A stretch of 64,000 nucleotides of DNA, from positions 361,800 to 425,799 of the forward strand of contig NW_017803091.1 in NCBI RefSeq assembly GCF_001625305.1. The letters run 5' to 3'. Source of the DNA: Branchiostoma belcheri. Lineage: Eukaryota > Chordata > Leptocardii > Amphioxiformes > Branchiostomatidae. Under the pieces are notes generated by a model. That model saw only the letters and a program-made list of their open reading frames with translations. It did not search any database and was not told the origin of the DNA. A program made the translations under genes and the position numbers. Shown here one piece after another: positions 34,401 to 44,200 of this stretch (within the stretch, counting starts at the first letter, position 1; each line of letters opens with the position of its first letter).

Positions 34401-34899
34401 TAGGGAGGGAAGACCTAAGGTCTTCAGTCTCTCCTGGTAGGGTAGATCCCTGAGATTCAGAGGGATCTCTGCTTGGATCTAGTATAAAAGTACCAGATGT
34501 TACTATATAGTGTCCCTGAAAGTGGAAATATGATCATGAGCAGGCAAACTCATTAGGTTGGGGGGATTTGTAACCTTCTTCTGACTTGTCTCCTTTCCTC
34601 AGGCCCGTTGGATGGACTGACTGGCAGAAAAATAACCAGTCTGAAGGAGGTTGCAAAATTATCTTCCCAACCAACCTCTGGTATCAAGGTACCCGGTATC
34701 TGCTTGGAGAGTACCATAATACAGACGGGGTTTCATGGGGACAGTTGGATGTTAAAGATGTGTAAGAATTCAGTCCTACCCGTGGTACGTCCTTCGTGAT
34801 GGGTGCAAACCTGACATCAAAGCTGTCGGCGATGATGACAGCCTGTAGCACGTCTTCTTGCTCCACCACGTCCGCTCTTTTTCTGCCGCGCGACGCCAT
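16474..34899 (-). CDS. EIF2B5: Translation initiation factor eIF2B subunit epsilon, complete, 17 exons
   Basis: Exons from the start: 34780-34899, 33127-33251, 32863-32976, 32309-32380, 31203-31277, 30755-30854, 29209-29364, 25341-25426, 24748-24876, 24249-24349, 23540-23685, 22628-22799, 21064-21221, 19455-19655, 18132-18212, 17120-17284, 16474-16536. The CDS is 2064 nt, 687 aa (human about 721), with every phase consistent. It is the catalytic subunit of the GDP/GTP exchange factor for eIF2, in the cytoplasm. The N-terminal nucleotidyltransferase-like domain has VIIADSFD near 21-28, [13 protein letters not shown] at 41-53 and LVMGD. A left-handed beta-helix with hexapeptide repeats follows (about 325-420; [12 protein letters not shown]). 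The C-terminal HEAT/W2 domain with aromatic-acidic boxes runs from about 515 and ends [18 protein letters not shown]. The ATG at 34899 is the first in frame, with A at -3 and G at +4. Intron 7 uses a GC donor. The introns carry most of the repeats listed between 16.5 and 34.8 kb. Confidence 0.95.
17750..17865. repeat. Dispersed repeat fragment shared with 45535-45600
   Basis: GCGCTCACTTGGTGGCTTTA near 17790 matches the reverse complement of sequence near 45540-45600, where TATAACCACCGAATAAAGCT appears. It lies in EIF2B5 intron 15. Ends are not defined. Confidence 0.45.
18340..18440 (+). repeat. (AC)n-rich simple repeat
   Basis: Interrupted ACAC/ACATAC runs in an EIF2B5 intron. Confidence 0.6.
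18592..19435. repeat. About 140-170 bp tandem repeat, third copy interrupted by a MITE
   Basis: The motifs CATAACATCTA, ATACCAGATAC and AATACCTCCTTAATGGAGG recur in order. Units start near 18594, 18731 and 18902. The third unit is split at CCTCCTTAA by the Harbinger-like element at 19011-19394 and resumes at TAATGGAGGTAACAACTC. It is intronic in EIF2B5. Confidence 0.75.
19011..19394. mobile_element. Harbinger-like MITE with TAA duplication and local empty site
   Basis: The inverted ends are GGCCACACCAATTTAATTTG and its complement. TAA flanks both sides (19008-19010 and 19395-19397). The sister tandem unit near 18840 shows the uninterrupted site CTCCTTAATGGAGG, which confirms the 3-bp target duplication. 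No coding sequence is present. Relatives are at 31837, 42269, 49156, 52281 and 54300. Confidence 0.9.
21257..22627. repeat. 41-bp minisatellite adjoining an EIF2B5 exon, split by an insertion
   Basis: Units beginning CCCTATAGCTACCTCC start at 21257, 21298 and 21339, then again at 22500, 22541 and 22581. The array touches the donor side of the exon 22628-22799. Read on the minus strand, each unit contains TACATCTGGGGAGGAG followed by GTAG. The exon end reads TACATCTGGGAACAAG|GTAG. The units therefore look derived from this exon/5'-splice-site junction. Confidence 0.85.
21360..22490. mobile_element. MITE-like element (1131 bp) inserted in the minisatellite
   Basis: It starts CAGTGGTCGAAATAC and ends GGTATTTCGAACACTG, with CCAGA on both sides (21355-21359 and 22491-22495). 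Subterminal motifs such as CTGCAATATTGCAG are themselves palindromic. A shorter, opposite-orientation relative is at 36574-36945. An open frame at 22022-22363 inside it matches nothing I recognise. Confidence 0.75.
23043..23158. mobile_element. Short MITE with about 30-bp inverted ends
   Basis: AATACAACACGGTGTATTCC at the left is complemented by GGAATAACCCGTGTTGTATT at the right, and both continue into GCATCGCC/GGCGATAC. The GC-rich centre shows no gene. It is intronic in EIF2B5. Confidence 0.7.
24490..24705. repeat. Tandem duplication within a 'gctcgaaatact' type repeat
   Basis: The segment starts GGCTCGAAATACTTTTTCTG. The block CATCAGAAATACCTGCA(T/C)AGCTCC...ACCTGCACTAACCTGCATAT occurs twice (about 24560-24615 and 24651-24708). 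It lies between two EIF2B5 exons. Confidence 0.65.
25473..25810. mobile_element. MITE of the 'gggctcgaaat / gagccctg' family
   Basis: The left end is GGGCTCGAAATTCATTTTTG and the right end GTATTTTGAGCCCTG, an inverted pair. GTGCAC-rich motifs lie inside each end. Other copies are at 38484, 42770 (partial), 46673, 50944 and 53612. Confidence 0.65.
25961..26619. mobile_element. TTAA-flanked non-autonomous element, copy 1
   Basis: The ends are inverted (GGGGGCACACCCCAGTTTAT and AACTGGGGTGTGCACTG), with TTAA at 25957-25960 and 26620-26623. TTAA duplication is the hallmark of piggyBac-type transposons. There is no transposase. Copy 2 at 27739-28393 is almost identical and in the same orientation. 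Confidence 0.85.
26624..27734. other. Intron sequence between the two TTAA elements
   Basis: About 1.1 kb inside EIF2B5 intron 7. It contains TTAATTAA-rich sequence near 26620-26660 and short GC-rich parts, but no exon, RNA gene or clear inverted repeat was recognised. Confidence 0.5.
27739..28393. mobile_element. TTAA-flanked non-autonomous element, copy 2
   Basis: It matches copy 1 along its length by eye. The main difference is a missing stretch of about 13 bp after AAACGGGCG and a small insertion near 27994. TTAA lies at 27735-27738 and 28394-28397. The high similarity implies recent activity. From 28400 to 29200 I see no gene. Confidence 0.85.
29207..29208 (-). promoter_or_regulatory. 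Non-canonical GC 5' splice site of EIF2B5 intron 7
   Basis: On the minus strand the exon 29209-29364 ends GAAGAG and is followed by GCAAGT instead of GTAAGT. The flanking bases fit the strong AG|GCAAGT context known for GC-AG introns. The protein joins as HEE|IMGNQVH, matching the family. Confidence 0.85.
29560..30350. other. Intronic repeat-rich segment, not resolved
   Basis: CGAAATACTTTTTTGAACC near 29570 and GGTTCGAAAATAGGGCAACC near 30330 look like opposite ends of one 'cgaaatact' family element, with GGTTGCC motifs inside. The interior shows no gene. A G-run lies near 29802-29811. Confidence 0.4.
31409..31760. repeat. Array of GCACTGG/CCAGTGC palindromes, copy 1
   Basis: About nine short hairpin units such as GCACTGGTGTTCCAGTGC follow one another every 35-45 bp, separated by variable spacers. 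Two related CTGGTTACCCACTGTTAC units close the array. It follows a fragment of the 'gggctcgaaattcat' element at 31373. The block is nearly identical, in reverse orientation, to 61040-61365. It is in EIF2B5 intron 4. Confidence 0.85.
31837..32215. mobile_element. Harbinger-like MITE
   Basis: The ends TGCCACACCAAATATTTAAT and ATTAAATTGGTGTGGCC are inverted. TAA precedes it and TAG follows, so one duplication has probably mutated. The interior is shared with 42269 and 52281. It is intronic in EIF2B5. Confidence 0.75.
33057..33118. mobile_element. Truncated Harbinger-like MITE end beside an exon
   Basis: After TTA the sequence GGCCACACCAAGTAATTTTT and ATGGATGACATCC match the left end of the elements at 41599 and 57567. 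The copy stops about 10 bp from EIF2B5 exon 33127-33251, on its donor side. Confidence 0.65.
33317..33751. mobile_element. Element with subterminal ATACAGTGCAATTTTA repeats
   Basis: The ends GGGGTGCCAGAGATATACAG and GTATACTCTGGCACCCC are inverted. The left half holds six tandem copies of an ATACAGTGCAATTTTA-like motif. Long inverted segments near 33515 and 33640 (ACTTCTGTGTTTTTCGAG versus CTCGAAAAACACAG) add a hairpin. It is intronic in EIF2B5. Confidence 0.75.
34040..34478 (-). pseudogene. 5'-truncated CR1/L2-like LINE fragment
   Basis: On the minus strand one open frame ending near 34107 reads through [40 protein letters not shown] and VVRDWNSLP. This is the C-terminal end of reverse transcriptase proteins of CR1/L2-like non-LTR retrotransposons. 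After the stop, the 3' tail has three copies of an 8-bp GTATCAAG-type repeat (34043-34062), typical of that group. The rest of the polymerase is missing, so the copy is dead. It is in EIF2B5 intron 1. Confidence 0.9.
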
Positions 34900-35205
34900 G
34901 ATGGATGAAGAACTGGACCGTTCCAACGCTGTTTGGGGGGTCGGTATTGTATTTTGTGTGCGCTTTTATTTTCCGAATACAAGTTTTCGTCTTTTAATGT
35001 AGAAAATTATTAGTCAAAATTGACTGCTAACATGTGTTCAGGAATATATCATTCTCTATCTCACTTCTGGCCTTAGATCCGATAGTAACATTATTCGAGA
35101 ACTACGAATCATATAAGACGAATGTCGCGCTATGCTTTATTTGTCCAAAACACTTCGAATCGTGCGAGACGAATGTCGCCTTCTGTTTCCTGAACGCGAT
35201 TCAAA
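34900..35205. promoter_or_regulatory. Probable bidirectional promoter of EIF2B5 and SEC63
   Basis: Only 306 bp separate the two divergent ATG codons. No clear TATA box sits at a sensible distance for either gene. The SEC63 side carries an imperfect direct repeat with a period of about 51 bp (near 35105 and 35156) sharing CGAATC...AGACGAATGTCGC. Such compact head-to-head spacing usually means one nucleosome-free region serves both genes. Confidence 0.7.
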
Positions 35206-38200
35206 ATGGCGGGTGCTCAGTTCGAGTACGATGAGAGCGGAGGAACTTTTCTTTATTTCCTAACGTCCGTATGGATACTGTTTCTGTTGCCTGTGACGTA
35301 TTATTTGTGGCCCAAGGGACAAGTAGAAGGTACAGTGGCTTTCTTGTTGTCTTTTCGATGAAATGAATGACCGCCCGATGTTTGGCAAAACGGCTTGGAA
35401 AAAAATGTAGTCTGAACGTTACGTGGACAGTAGTGAGTGCGACCCATGTTTAATACCCGGAAGCCTACTTTACATAAAATGTTTACCTTGTGTTTCTGTC
35501 TCTAAAGGATACATCCGATAGTCCTACTTTACCGTTTCTATCATCTTATCCTCATGCTGGTTGTGAACTATGCAAAAGCATCCTACACTTCTGAAAATCA
35601 TCACAAATAGTCTCTGCAACATACTACACTTGTGGGATATATGATAATTTATTATATCACATTCCAGGCTAACTACATGAAGGCAAATGGCATGCATATG
35701 ACACCCAGATCTTATTGGAAACATTTATGTAAACATCAGAGTATATTTTCCCATAAAAACTGCAAGCAGTTATGTTAGAATCTGTGTGCAAACTTTACTG
35801 TAATTCACTTTATTAAGTTAATAAGATTATTAAGAAAAATGGAGGTGTGCATGGTGGTAGCAGGTTCAGAAAAAAGAGTTATTTGTTAACAAATAAGTTG
35901 TAGTTGCAGAAGTTTGTGGTATAGAAGCGACCATGAAAATGTGAACATTAAAGTACTGTGAAAAAACTTATTCCAGTATCTTACAGCAGCCCGACAGTCA
36001 TTCATCGTTTGTTCCTATGAGCGCAGCTTTAGTGCAGCAGTTTCTTTTCAGCTGTATGTGGGGAAAGGGCTACATGGGGGCCTGCATGCCCTTTTTCATA
36101 AGGTATAATCAGGACTTTTTAGTCTTCGTAATCCGTAGGCAGCCTCTGCAAAAATCAAATTAATTCGTAATAGACCATTACCTGCAAAGCGTTAAGTTGT
36201 AATCAGCTCTGAGACTTAAACGTAATTCGTAATTGGCGGCGAACATTTTGTGTAATTCGTAATCACTACCCCCCATGCAGGCCCTCCTACATGTTTATCT
36301 TGACTCTCGATGTGCCATACTCTGTCTTGACTACATGTTATCCTCCCCGTGACACTTGTGAGGCACTGAAATGAGAATGAGAAGAAGAAAATTCTTAGCT
36401 ATTAAGTGTTTTACAAATATAGAAAAAAACAACAACCCCAATGCTACACCTTTAAACAAACGACATCACTTTAAAACCAGCTTGAAGGTTGACCATCAAA
36501 TTGCATTCAAATGGTATGTGTAGGGTGCAGACATACAACCATTGGTTTTGTCTTCATGATCAAGTTCATTGTCAGTGTTCGAAATACCTGTCTGCAGTCT
36601 GCAATCTGCAGATAGATTTTCAAGATTGCAGAAGAAAAAATTATACAATCTGCAATTTTGCAGCAGGAAAAATTGGCACTTGGGATTTGACACTTTTGGC
36701 CCCAAGGACAGACAACACTAATTTGCATCAACCTTGTCTTGACTTGTTTATCTTTTGTTTCCTTTTCGACTTCCAAAAATTTGTCTTCACTAATTTGCAT
36801 ATCAATCAATACTTCATGCTTATAAACCTGCAAGATTGTAGTATGGAGGCTTGTGTATTTGCAGAAAGTATTTCCAAATTGCAGAACAAAATTCTTACTC
36901 TTCTGCAATATTGCAGAGCACTGAAAAAAAGTATTTCGACCACTGATTGTAAATCAGGTGTAAGTGTTCATCATGTAAATCAGGTAGAAATGTTCATCAT
37001 GTTGTATCTATAGGCTTCTTTGAAGATCAGAGTTTTTAAACGTGTTTATAAATGATCACTCCCACTCCCAGAACATCATTGGGCAATGCTACATATACAT
37101 TGTAAGGGTTGATTCAATAATATGCTTTAACAACTGAATAGAGCAATTGAAAATATACCAGTACATGTATGTACATCACAATCAGTCTTTATGTCTTTGT
37201 TCAAGTCTTTGTACAAGCTCATGTCATAACTAGATATAATTATAAATGTACATGTTTCATATGGGGTTCCATATACATATATATACATTGTAATTTGTAT
37301 AGAATAATTTAGATGTGTTTCATCAAGGAGGTTTGAACCTCCTTGGTTTCATCAACTTTCATGTGCACTGAGTGTGCTTTTTAAAATATTTTGTTTAAGG
37401 ACACCAAATTTTGGCACATTTGACATTGGAATATTTGTTTTCTTGGGTAGTTATGACATATTAAACTAGAAAGGCCAATATTTGCTTTGGAGCAAATACA
37501 GCGATGGGTTCACCACATTTTACGACATGGCAGGGAAAGAATGAGAAACACAAGGGAAAACAATGATTTACATTGATATAACTATAATATGAAGTAACAT
37601 ACAACTAAAACAACAGTTGGATAGCTATTCCCTACTTTATTGGTTAGGATTTTTAATTGCATAATGCAAACTGTTGATTTTCAAAATAAATAAAAAAACG
37701 TCCATGCCCCGCATTCCAATGCTGGAGCAGGAAAGCTTGAAATACCTACCAAAACACTTGAATACAGACATACTGTCAGTATGGAAATGCTCTGTGCAGG
37801 TGTTAATCAAGTTAAATCCCAACAGCCAATCAGCAAGAAATGCTCTGTGCAGGTGGAAATGCTCTGTGCAGGTGTTAATCAAGTTAAATCCCAACAGCCA
37901 ATCAGCAAGAAGTATAGAGGAAAGCTGCATGCCTATTGGTTGATGCCCTGCATTCCATTGTGATGACTCATGCCCAAACGTGGTAAACAAGGCACACTAA
38001 CACAGTAATACATTTGCTATAACACAGCCAAAAAACTCAAATAAAACCATTCTAAAAGCCTGTATCACAATAATTTAAAAAAACGCCTAGGGGTATTTGC
38101 CCACTGTACCTCCATACCAAATTTCAGGACCTTGGGCCCTAAAATGAAGAAGCTGAATCCATTTAAAAAATGGCAGGAGGAGAAGAAGAAGAAGAAGAAG

Positions 38201-41200
38201 AAACATCAGAAAAAGCAATATGGGTTCACCACCACTTCGTGGTGTGGTGAACCCATAATAAAATACAACACATACAATACAATTTATCCATTTCATTACC
38301 GGATAGTGAATGAGTGAGTGTACATTTTTGTTTTTTACAGAAGAAAAACGTCTACAGAAGCTGGAAAAGGTCCACAGCCACAGTCTGTGGTACCAACTCA
38401 AACTGAACAAGACACGGTCAAAGGCCAAGTCAACTGCTAAGTATGTCACTAAGTCTTGGTTCATTTATGTCATTGATTTACATCACAGGGCTCGTAATAC
38501 TGGGTGCATGTGCACCTTAGTGCACCCAAAATTGGAGTTGTGCACCCAATTTATTTCTGTGGGTGCACTGGTGCAATATTTCTGTAGGAATTTTTTACAT
38601 TAGAAATATATTATACTGGATATTCTTGGACTCTACGTATCAGAAAAATAATAAAATCTTTGTTGTAGTACTTGTTTAAGATTTTAAAGTTAAACTTATA
38701 ATTAAAGCTCTCATTTTACTTTTAGATTCAAGCTGTGAGAAGAGGAGCAGTAAGACTTGCAAATAGGTTTTGTTTCTTATGGTGCACCCAAACATTTTTT
38801 TGTGTACCTAATTTTTTTAGGTTGGGTGCACCTATTCCCCAAAATGAATTTCAAACCCTGCATTGTAATGTATGTGTTGAGTTACATTGTATGTAAATTG
38901 TAAGAGAAATGTTATCTGTTATCTGTGTTCATGTTATCTATGTTGACATAATTATCTTCTGACAGGAAAGTCATCTTGGCGATAGGATGGATCATCTTCC
39001 TTATCCTGGCGTACAAGTCTTCTCAAGTAGAGCGGGACCATGTGGAATATGACCCGTACGAGATCCTGCAGATAGACAGAGTAAGGCTTTGGACTCAATA
39101 ATTACATTGTATAACATGCATCATGCTTTTGGTATGTCATTCCCATTTAACAAGATTGTCTTAACAGGTTGTCAATGAATTGTTGTTTGGGTGAATTTAA
39201 AGAATTTATGGTGTCAAGTGTGTTTTGGTGTCAAGTACATGTATGTATTAGAGTTCCTGGGTTTGTCTGTCTAGCTTCAGAAGGGTCTTCCCATAAATTC
39301 TGAGGGGAGAGGTGCTCCCTAATCGGTTGATGAAAAATCAAATTTTCGTGTAAATACCAAGAGAAAGTCCTAAACTTTGAACATTTTGGCAGAGGTTCTA
39401 GGATTTTGGGGAGAGGGGGAGCACCCTTGCTCCATTGCTTGGGGAGAGCCCTGGTCCAGAGTAGGTTGACAGCACATGGGTGGGTGAAGAAATAAAACTT
39501 GACTTCAGAGGTCTCAGAATCTAGCTGGGAGACAGTCTGAGTGAGTAGGGGAAAGTCACGGTTGGAAGCCAGAAAATTGCATTCTTCCCATAAGTCTGAG
39601 ATCTCTGAGTTCTTCCAGATTACTTGTAACAACTTGGGATCTGACAATTGCAAGGAACTTTCTTCAACTGTTGATCATTTTAGCATTAATTCAGAACCTG
39701 AATCTTTTTTGGGGGGGAATCACAAAAAAATAGAGGCAATTTCTTGTCTTTTTCCTTTTAAAGTTTTATGATACCTTTTTTCACAATAAAGACATAAATT
39801 TGTGAAGTGAGCTACTAAATGACTGAGTCTGAACTGTCCTTTTTAGGGAGCGAGTCAAGCAGATGTGCGTCGTCAGTATCGCCTGCTGAGTCTGAAACAC
39901 CATCCTGATAAAGGTGGTGATGAGGACACCTTCCGCAAGATTGCCAAGGCATATCAGGCGTGAGTATCAACTGTCATGCACAGTGGGGTCTTGTTATCAT
40001 TTCCAGGTCCAGCTACTTTGTGTATATACAGTATCATAGTTCTCACTAGGCTATTTGAGCGTAGGGGCCCTGCTGTGGTCAGGTTTCAGGGACTGGTCTC
40101 AAGCAACTTGAGCCATAGAAAGTTGTCCTTCTGTACATGTACCTGACCCCTGCAATATGATAAAATTTCTGGTGAGAACCCTTTAGTATGCAGGCTCTCT
40201 GAAGCCCTCCTGCACCTGCAGAGGAAAATACAAATGTACAAGAAACTGTCAAGTTTGCAGAGGATGAGAATATTCATGCACGTTAATATGAATTGTGTAT
40301 TCCCCAAAACATTTTTAAAATCAAGTCTAGCCTAGAGAGAGAGCATCCTTTTTTTAAACTGTTTAGAATGTTTTTAATCTCACCATTTCAGTTGTATTCT
40401 ACCTGGTTGTATTTTATACCACATTGACCAGATTTGTGAGAGCTTCTACATGTAACTACAGTAACTGTTACTGTGTAGTAGTGTTAGTGTTATACATGTG
40501 TCATGTACAATCATGTACAGTACAGGCATATAGAAGTTCTTTTCTGTTGGAAAGAAACTTTTGTTTACAAAAAGTCGTTTTATCAGCTTCAGAATCTCTT
40601 AATATTTCAGTATTAGATAATGTGATCAGCTACTGCTACATGTAATAAGATTTTGGAACAATTCAATGCTACATGTTACACATGATGTTCTATAGGTAGT
40701 CTCCTTGATTAGATTGTAGGTTTACTTTTACTGTTAAACTCAGCTTGATATCTTCTCAAATCCAGTTTGACTGATGAAGAGACAAGGAAGAACTGGGAGG
40801 AATATGGGAACCCAGATGGACCACAAGGTAACATTTGTCACATATACATGTACATGTACATGTAAAAATGTATGTAGTGTACAATACTTCTTTTCACACA
40901 ATTCCAACATGATACTGAAATTTGAGCAAAATTCTAAGTCAGATACTCAATAAATGTATCCGAAAGAGGATTATGACTTTTTTGATCCATGAAAAATCGA
41001 GTACAGTACTGTTGTATCATTGTATGAATGGCATAAGTTTGATTCTCATGTATAGTTACTGTTGTATGAATGACATAAGTTTCAGTTTATTGTCTTCGTC
41101 AGAAGGACTATGAAATTGTCTCGCCGCATTGTGGGTGACTGCGGATTTAGCGGAATAACTCTTGAAGGCATTATTCGACGTCCATGATTTTTGGCAGGCA

Positions 41201-44200
41201 GATTACCGTTGTGGAGGCCAATGCCAAGTGCAAGTTTGGGCTTCGTGGGGGGTCAGTACGTTACTGCAGTGGACTTTTTTGTGTTTGTAGCTTGTTAGCA
41301 AAATAACTCGAGTATATTTAAACAGATGTTCCTGATTTTTGGTAGGCAACCTACCTCATGCCAAGGTCAAGTTCGAAAACGGGCCTCGTGGGGGGTCCCT
41401 ATGTCGCTGCAGTGGACCTTTTGTGTTAGGTATATAATGAACTACCCCCAACAACCTCTGCATTGATTCACGTGGGGACAGCTGTCCCCGGCCGCATCTG
41501 GTATCAATTGCTTACAATTGAGGGGCTGTCCTATAAATACTGGGGCGGGGGAGGAAAAAGGTGGACATGCGTCAGGCAGGTCATTCCCTAATTGTAAGGC
41601 CAGACCAAGTAATTTTTATGGATGACGTCCACTGGAGACCTTAAATTTATTGCAAAAGCGCGATAAACTACACGAAGGCCAAAAAAACCTGATTAACATG
41701 CACAGATTTGGAACATACTAACTGTGGAAATACAAAGATTAGGATGCAAATTGAATAGAAGAACATAGTGCAACAACAAAGGAAAACAGCAATAAATCTC
41801 CCCCTCTTCGGATTCTTTCCTTTCATCACATCTTCTCATTACATTTTGCGACACTGTCGTAGAATAAAAAAAAGGAAAAAAAGGAGTACAGAGATTCTTT
41901 TGTACTCTAGACTAAATTGATTTCTAGTATTAAAAAACGTTCCTTTATCTAGAACAATGTCCCTCTGACGAAGACATGAGATCTCCGACCTCTAGTTTAT
42001 CCATGAAAATGTTTGATTCTCATATGCAGTACTTTTGTTTATTAATGGCATAAGTTTGATTCCCATGTTTCTCCTTTTGTAGCGACCACGTTTGGCATTG
42101 CCCTGCCGTCCTGGATTGTGGACAGTAAGAACTCCATGTGGGTTCTGGCAGCGTATGGAGTAGCCTTCATGGTCATCATGCCTGTTGCTGTGGTAAGTCG
42201 GACATATTTAAAAACTTCCCAGTGCCATGATTCCAAGACCATGGCACAGTGTACATCGATGAAGGTAAGGCCACAATAATTTAATTTCTTGGTTTTCTCA
42301 GATTTTTCTAGAAAAATAAATTGAAATAAGATTAAATGGAGTGGGCGGGCAAAAAAAATTAAAAAAAATAAAAACAGGCCTAGGCATCCTATTATGGCCC
42401 AAAATGGTACGATAGGAGCCCTGAAGTCAACAGACCAGGCTGGTTCAAAATTTTAACAATGAATTTTGAACTTTAAATGATACCACTGCATTGAAAGATA
42501 GCATAACTGTAACAACTAGGAAGAAAAGGACCGTTTTCAACTGTTCAGGGCAAAATATGAGCCTTTTGCAGTTGATTCTGAATTTTTTTTTTTGCAAAAA
42601 AATGAAGCGGGCCAATCTGTTAATCAAGAAATTGAATTGTTGTGACCTTAGCCATCCTGATGTTGAGATATACAAGAAAACACTGTTACTCAAGCAACTG
42701 GATTTTTCTGACACTTAGATGTTAAGAATATGCTGTATACTACTATAAATTTGAACCTATGAATATATTTGGATGCACTGGTGCACCCACAGAAAAAATT
42801 TGGGTGCACAGCTCCAAATTTGGGTGCACTAAGGTGCACATGCACCCAGTATTTCCAGCCCTGGACTTCTATAATTGTATACCTGCTTTGTCTCCTACAG
42901 GGCACCTGGTGGTACCGCTCCATCAAATATAGTGCTGACCAAGTTTTACTGGACACCACTCAACTCTACTATTACTTCTTCAACAAAACTCCCAATATGA
43001 ATGTAAAAAGTAAGTTTTTTTTCTGCCAGTCTTCTACATATACAGTATCTTGTATTTTGGTTTGATCACAAACCTCTGTCTGTACACTGTATAATAATAT
43101 TGTATGTAGCACGAATGATAAATTATGATCCATTCATGTGTGAAAACAGTGTTATATATTAAAATGATCTTGCAGAGATCATGACTGTGTTGCTTTGACA
43201 GACCCCAAAATAATATGTTTTATTGATAGATGAAATTAAGTTTTTATCAGCTGATTTTATTTCAGATAATGCTGATGCAAGCATAAATGACCCTTCTATA
43301 TGTTTTCCTGCTATAGGAGCAGTGATGATCCTGGCAGCATCTTTTGAATTTGAAAAAGGTCATAACCATGAGGTTATGGAGAGACCCAGCGACAACGTAG
43401 AACTTCCTCAGGTAAGATCACACTTGTCAAGTTTATCATAAATGTCATTTTAATGACTTAAAAGTCCAAAGAGTGAATATCACACAAGGCAGTTGATCCA
43501 CTGGGACTGGTCAGACCTCCTGGGTAACACCTCTAACGTCTGCTTTAGACTGCCATAGCGCTTTGGTTATTCATGGTCAAACTACATGTACATGATGTAG
43601 TGTTGCAAGACAAAACTAGAAAGGCTGACATTTGCAAATTCAGCATGACTTCACCACATTTCACACAACATGGCAGCGGGAAAGAAGGAGAAATACAAGG
43701 GAAAACAATAATGCTTTATATTGATATAACTATAGTATGATGTGACAACAGTTTGAGCTCCCCTACATTATTGGTTAGGATTTTTAATTACATAATGCAA
43801 ACTTTTGATTTTCAAGATAAAAAGAAGCGTTTATGCCCCGCATTCCAATGCTGGATCAGGAAAGCTTGACATACCTACCAAAACACTTGAATGCAGTTCA
43901 TACATGGCTTTGTACAGGTGTTAATTGAGTTAACCCAATCATATCCCAACAGCCAATCAGCAAGAAGAATAGAGGAAAGCTGCATGCCTATTGGTTGCTT
44001 GCTCTACATGCCATTCTGATGACTCATGCCCACATAGTGGTGAAGCCATAATAAGCAGCTAGGCACAGTGGACTAACAACCCACTGCCCCTACAGCCTCA
44101 AAAGAAGGCCATGGGAGTATCTTTTTTACCTAACTGTTATGATCTAATGTTCTTGTGCTGTGCTGCAGCTGATGCGAGAACTGAGTCAGCTGAATGAGAA

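Noticed and set aside
34900-34926. Earlier EIF2B5 start giving extra residues before MASRG
   Set aside because: The upstream in-frame codon at 34924-34926 is TTG, not ATG.
36489-37013. 174-codon open frame in SEC63 intron 1
   Set aside because: It spans the MITE at 36574-36945 and reads through its inverted ends.
39231-39653. 140-codon open frame on the minus strand in SEC63 intron 3
   Set aside because: It has no family resemblance, no splice support, and lies in an intron with repeat-like sequence; long chance frames are expected.
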